From: Balamuthia mandrillaris
Taxonomy: Eukaryota; Discosea; Longamoebia; Balamuthiidae
Length of the DNA: 44,163 nucleotides
NCBI GenBank assembly: GCA_031835245.1
Contig: JAVKOQ010000395.1
Coordinates: forward strand, 1-44,163
Direction: 5' to 3'
Made by a program: the position numbers and the translations under genes. Every line of letters starts with the position of its first letter. Within the stretch, counting starts at the first letter, position 1. A model generated the notes under the pieces. The model made no database searches. It saw only the letters and a program-made list of their open reading frames with translations, and was not told where the DNA came from. Shown here piece after piece: positions 40,259-44,163 of this stretch.

Positions 40259-41338
40259 ATGGAAGGAGCAACCACTTTGGCGAGCTCTCCGCGGCTCACG
40301 ATGACCTCGCCTGCTACGTTTTGTTTCTCATCACCACCCGCCACTGTCTCATCGTTTTCTACCCTTTGGCCCTGCAACAACAATCAAAGCATGACCTTTT
40401 CAGTGGGCCAGGTTCGGCCACGAGAGGAGGACTGTGATAAAGGTTTTTGCTTTACGCCTTCCCCTTCTCTATTCAACACATCATCACACGCAAGTTCCTC
40501 TTCTTCGTCGTCTACTTTTTGCTTTTCCCTCAACAACGACCCTCACTGTATAACTTCTTCCCCGAAGGGTCCTTCGTCCTTCCACACTCCTTCCGTTTCT
40601 CCATCTGCCACTTCAAACCCTTTTCCTGCTGCTTCTTCTTCTTTCTGCGACAACACACAAAACTTTGGAGGCTCTGGCTGTTGGCCTTCCTCCACAACTT
40701 CTTTCGGTAGCTACTCCACTACTTCCTTTTCAAACAGCAACAACAACACTTTGATGGATGTGATGTCTCCTACCAAGAAGCCTCGTCCTTCTGGTTGGGG
40801 TCTCTCACAAAAGGCTCGTCACCAACGAGAAGAAGAAGAGGAAGAGGAGGAAGAAGAAGCAGGTCCCAGCAGCACACGCAACCATCCTTCCTCTTTTCCT
40901 TCCTTGCTCACCCCCTTTTCCTCAAGAAAAAGAGGTTTTATGGTTGAAGAATTGCAGCAACAAAAAACGGGAGGAGAGGAGGACAACTCCCGGCCAGGCT
41001 CTTCCTTGTTCCCTAACAATGCCAGCAACAACATGCAAGAAGAACTACAACAAGAAGGCAAGGCTCATGTGCGGAGGAAGCTCATTCATAAGAAGCCCGA
41101 CGCCAAGGACATTCCCAAGGCCAGGCTTGTTGAGGTTAGGTTCGGCTCCGAGGAGGAGACCGTACCCGCCAAGATACTCTACAAGGAGCCTTGGGGCGTG
41201 CAGGTCATGTTGTTGGAGAGCAAGGAACACCTCGGCGGTGGCGGGGCCATCAAGGGCAAACGCTACTGGGCGAAATTCTCTGGGGCCAACACCCCTGTCG
41301 CTAATATCCCCATCCTGGAGGCCATGCACGAGTGTTGA
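40259..41338 (+). CDS. Ser-rich protein with a conserved-looking basic/Gly C-terminal domain, unknown function
   Basis: Intronless, 359 aa from the ATG at 40259 (open frame extends further upstream without a better start). The first ~190 residues are Ser/Thr/Pro/Phe-rich with scattered FS, FG and SF dipeptides, recalling disordered nucleoporin- or transcription-type sequence. A cluster KKPRPSGWGLSQKARHQ looks like a nuclear signal. A Glu run and a Gln/Asn-rich linker follow. The last ~85 residues appear folded: VRRKLIHKKPDAKDIPKARL, EVRFGSEEETVPAKILYKEP, WGVQVMLLESKEHLGGGGAI and GKRYWAKFSGANTPVANIPI. I do not recognise this domain. Confidence 0.55.
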   Translation: MEGATTLASSPRLTMTSPATFCFSSPPATVSSFSTLWPCNNNQSMTFSVGQVRPREEDCDKGFCFTPSPSLFNTSSHASSSSSSSTFCFSLNNDPHCITSSPKGPSSFHTPSVSPSATSNPFPAASSSFCDNTQNFGGSGCWPSSTTSFGSYSTTSFSNSNNNTLMDVMSPTKKPRPSGWGLSQKARHQREEEEEEEEEEAGPSSTRNHPSSFPSLLTPFSSRKRGFMVEELQQQKTGGEEDNSRPGSSLFPNNASNNMQEELQQEGKAHVRRKLIHKKPDAKDIPKARLVEVRFGSEEETVPAKILYKEPWGVQVMLLESKEHLGGGGAIKGKRYWAKFSGANTPVANIPILEAMHEC

Positions 41339-41757
41339 TGCTAACGGTGTTGTGTGTTGTACCACTCGTTGCAAATATGACCCCTTGCCGAGTTCTTTAG
41401 TTTGTTATTTATCAATCGAAATCACGAAGAACAGTAAGGTTTGTTAGTAAGGGCTGTTGCAGAGAAGAGAGAGAAGAGAGCGCGCTGGAGAGAGCAAAGG
41501 GCAGCTAAACTCTAGCAGAGGGGGAGTGAGAGTACCAATGTCGTCATGAAAAAAGAAGAGGGTTCCCTCCGAAATTTCGTTTCCCGCCAAAACCACTTTT
41601 TTTTTTTGGAGGCGAAAAGGGAGCGCGTAAAGAAAAATAAGAGGGGAGGGAGAAACAACGAGGGGAAGAAGACAGAGAGTGAAGAGCAGAGAGAGAGAGA
41701 GAGAGAGAGAGAAGCGGGTGGCTTGGTGGTACGTAGTGGGAAAACGCGTGAAGCATC
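41339..41757. promoter_or_regulatory. Upstream region of the condensin II G2 gene
   Basis: About 420 bp without a gene; contains a (GA)n tract near 41,693-41,712 and a purine-rich leader before the ATG at 41758. Confidence 0.4.
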
Positions 41758-44163
41758 ATGCAACGGCAGAAAAGGACATTGCTGGATGCTGCGGGTAGCG
41801 CAGATCCCGCCACTTTTGTACAGTACATTTGCGATAACGTCGGTATCACCTCTCTTTTTATTTTTTAAAGCCCTGCATCTTTTTGGTTTGATGCTGAGTT
41901 TTTTTTTTCTTCTTCCGTAAAATATGGCGCAAACGTAGTACAAAGGAGAAGCGAATGCTCTCTCTGAATTGTTACAGCTATTCACAACGAAGGAGTGGCA
42001 TGCTTTGTGGAAAGGTGTGCACGGTTCGCTCGCCCACATTATCGAGGCTGGCTTCGTTCTTCCTTCCTCCCAACCCGCAGCGGAAGCGGATCGAGGTTCA
42101 CTCGCTCAAATACCTTGGTTTGTTTTGTCTTTTCTAGGCTCTTTTTTCACTGTTACTTTTTTTTTCTCTGCTGTCTTCTGTGCATTTCGTTTACCCTTTC
42201 AAAAACAATAACATCTGTAGCGATTTGGGAGCAGCTGGTGACAAAGAAGACGACGATGGAGAAGAAGGAATAACGCAAGACATGGCAGCCGCCACCTTGG
42301 AGGACAGCCATTTGGAGGAAGATGAGGAGGACCAGCAGGAGAGAAGGGACGCCAAGCTTGCCGCCCTCATCGGTCTTCAATACATGGAGGCGGTGGTCCC
42401 GCTGATTGAATACTTTCTGCAAGACTCGTCCCACAAGAATGCTTCTCCTGACATGCTGCTTCAAATATTACGCCTTCTTCATGGTTTGTGCTTTTCCTCT
42501 TATTCTCTTGTTCTCTTCTCTCAAGAGTATTGTGTTTAGGAAGTACTGAATCAACAGTTGTTATGCTTTGCATACAGACAACGTATTTCTGCAAGTTCAC
42601 ACGATGGCAGAAGAGCTTGGTTCCATCGCACCTGTTGAAGCAGAGGAAGTGGAAGGGAAAGCCATGATGCAACAACTCTTGTTCGGACTCTCCAATTCAA
42701 TCTGCAACATATGCGAGATGTGGTGGAAGCAAGAGCGCCCTGACAAAGAAGTACTGGTACCACACACCATTCTCTTCCTGCTTGCCAATGCCTTGGATGA
42801 GGGGGGCAAAGCTGCCGATGTGAAGCGTCTCTATGAGTTTAGGGCCTCCCTCCTTCTGCTCGATTTTCAAGACGAGGAAAGGTACACTATGCTTTTCTGC
42901 ACACGACCAAGCGCAATGTTAACGTTTTAATTTCAACGTGTTGACGACAGCTCCCTGACGTTGAAGAGACTGCTGCTGCAAAGTGCGATGCACCCACTGT
43001 TCCTTCATACGGCGGATGGCAAAAAGTTTTTGGTGTACTTGTTTGGACTTTACCCTCCGTTCATTGACGATCTACACGCCACTATCAAGGCTCAGCTTTT
43101 CTCTAGTAACAAAACGATGCTTAAGGCATATGGCGAAGTCTATTTCAAGGCGTGGCGATCTGCTGAGGGAGCTTATAAGCTTAAACTTGGTACTTTCCTG
43201 GGTTTCTTTTATTGTCTGTTATTGGCTCCTTGTAACGTTTTGGTTGTGTGCTTTGATGAACTACATAGAGTATGATTGCATACAAGACCTTATGTCAAAT
43301 GCTATTCACCTGCAAAATGAAACGTTGTTGGGTGCCATTAGAAGGATTCTAAGCTGTTTCCACCAAGAAAAGAAGCAGCGTGGCGTACGCTTTCTTTCTT
43401 TCTTAGGCATCTCTCTTTGCTTGCGTCCTAACGTACATTCATCTTAAAAGGTGGACGAAATGTTGCTTCGTTTGTACGAACCAATTCTTTGGCGCTCGCT
43501 TAAAGTGGCCAACACTCTTGTAAGACGCAATGCAGCACTATTGCTGTTCGAAGCGTTCCCGATCCAAGACCCAGACAGCCCCGCCAGAGAAGTGGATGAG
43601 CAGCTGCAAAAACAGTTTGAGGTACTGGCGGAGCTGATGCACGACCCAGCGGCGGAGGTACGCTGTGTGGCAGCTCAGGGTGTTTGCCGCATCTTGGGAG
43701 TGTTTTGGGAGCTCATCCCACTGGCCACGACTCGTGCTCTGTTAGGTAGCCTCATCAACGAGCTGGCCAGAGACAAGAGTTCCAGCGCCGTTCGAGCAGC
43801 TGTCTTTGAAGGTCTTCGCTTCTTGCTGGACAATCACTTGTGCCACCCCACTCTCAAGACACTGCTGCCACAGTTGGCCAATCTCATTCACGACAACAGC
43901 GAGCGCGTTCGTGGAGCATTTCTCTCTTTGTTATGCGATATTAAGCAGCTGCGGTCTATACGCTTTTATGAGGTGGTCCCTCTGGAGCAACTCCTCGCTC
44001 GACTGCCGTTAGAGGCAGTCAGCCATCCTAACGGTCCTCTCGTCAAGCGCCTTTGTCAGCTTCTTTTGAGTTCATACTTTCCCGTTGAGAGAAAGCCTTC
44101 CGTTCAGGTCAGTTGTCTCTTCTAGTATCTTTTTTTTTCACCTTAAATGTTTATGTCCGTTCT
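41758..44163 (+). CDS. NCAPG2: Condensin-2 complex subunit G2, N-terminal part (runs off the right edge)
   Basis: HEAT-repeat subunit of condensin II, which shapes mitotic chromosomes. Exons 41758-41838, 41939-42117, 42221-42483, 42578-42881, 42951-43189, 43269-43384 and 43451-44107 give 613 codons in frame; the donor at 44108 leads out of the window. Diagnostic blocks: YEPILWRSLKVANTLVRRNA, ALLLFEAFPIQDPDSPAREV, QKQFEVLAELMHDPAAEVRC and HDNSERVRGAFLSLLCDIKQ. They correspond closely to LWRSLKVPNxxVRxNAA, FPIxDPN and HDNSEKVRVAF in animal G2. An acidic insert lies near residues 90-125. G2 is missing from many fungi, so its presence points to a retained condensin II. Confidence 0.9.

Overview
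The window is nuclear DNA from a microbial eukaryote. Almost every gene is cut by short GT-AG introns (about 60-400 bp), many of which carry long simple-sequence tracts on the sense strand: (CT)n, (TTC)n or (TTCTTG)n. Gene content (a diverged hybrid histidine kinase, a CaMK-type kinase, APC2, condensin II subunit G2, PFK, class II photolyase, a single beta-trefoil protein) and Ser-rich runs point to a free-living amoeba, most likely Amoebozoa of the Acanthamoeba/Balamuthia kind. That placement is inference, not a database result. For most multi-exon genes the chosen splice sites give total coding lengths divisible by three, which supports the models.

Layout. 1-2.6 kb: start of a class II CPD photolyase (-, runs off the left edge), a one-domain beta-trefoil protein (+) and a 74-aa orphan (-). 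2.7-5.6 kb: glycerol kinase (+, 11 exons, 593 aa). 5.7-9.0 kb: a membrane-tailed gamma-glutamylcyclotransferase-like protein and an F-box/WD40 protein (both -). 9.3-13.6 kb: an actin-related protein (-) with an apparent helical-repeat C-terminal half and a duplicated two-exon cassette. 13.8-17.7 kb: a degenerate hybrid histidine kinase ending in an F-box-like region (+). 17.7-21.4 kb: three tandem paralogues of a four-span membrane family plus a relic fourth copy (all -). 21.5-24.3 kb: a scrambled zone with a Fic-domain gene remnant, gag-like and Ty1/copia integrase-like fossil fragments and an orphan ORF. 24.6-27.9 kb: TMEM14-family protein (+) and phosphofructokinase (-). 28.4-33 kb: a secreted Asp/Gly-repeat protein (-), a type II membrane glycosyltransferase-like protein (+) and a coiled-coil orphan (+). 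33.3-44.2 kb: CaMK-type kinase (+), APC2 (-), RluA-type pseudouridine synthase (+), Ser-rich orphan (+), and condensin II G2 (+, runs off the right edge).

Two signals stand out. First, the ARP gene carries two copies of a 71-nt + 102-nt exon pair with identical exon lengths, splice phases and splice-site positions, about 74% identical in protein. This is the signature of mutually exclusive alternative exons across the second phosphate-binding loop of the actin fold. Second, the 8-bp palindrome TGTCGACA occurs nine times, always outside coding exons and mostly 60-290 bp upstream of start codons. It is a strong candidate for a shared promoter element.

The genes are ordinary, independently transcribed eukaryotic units, often packed head-to-head or tail-to-tail with less than 120 bp between coding ends. 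No operon logic is implied. No rRNA or tRNA genes were recognised.
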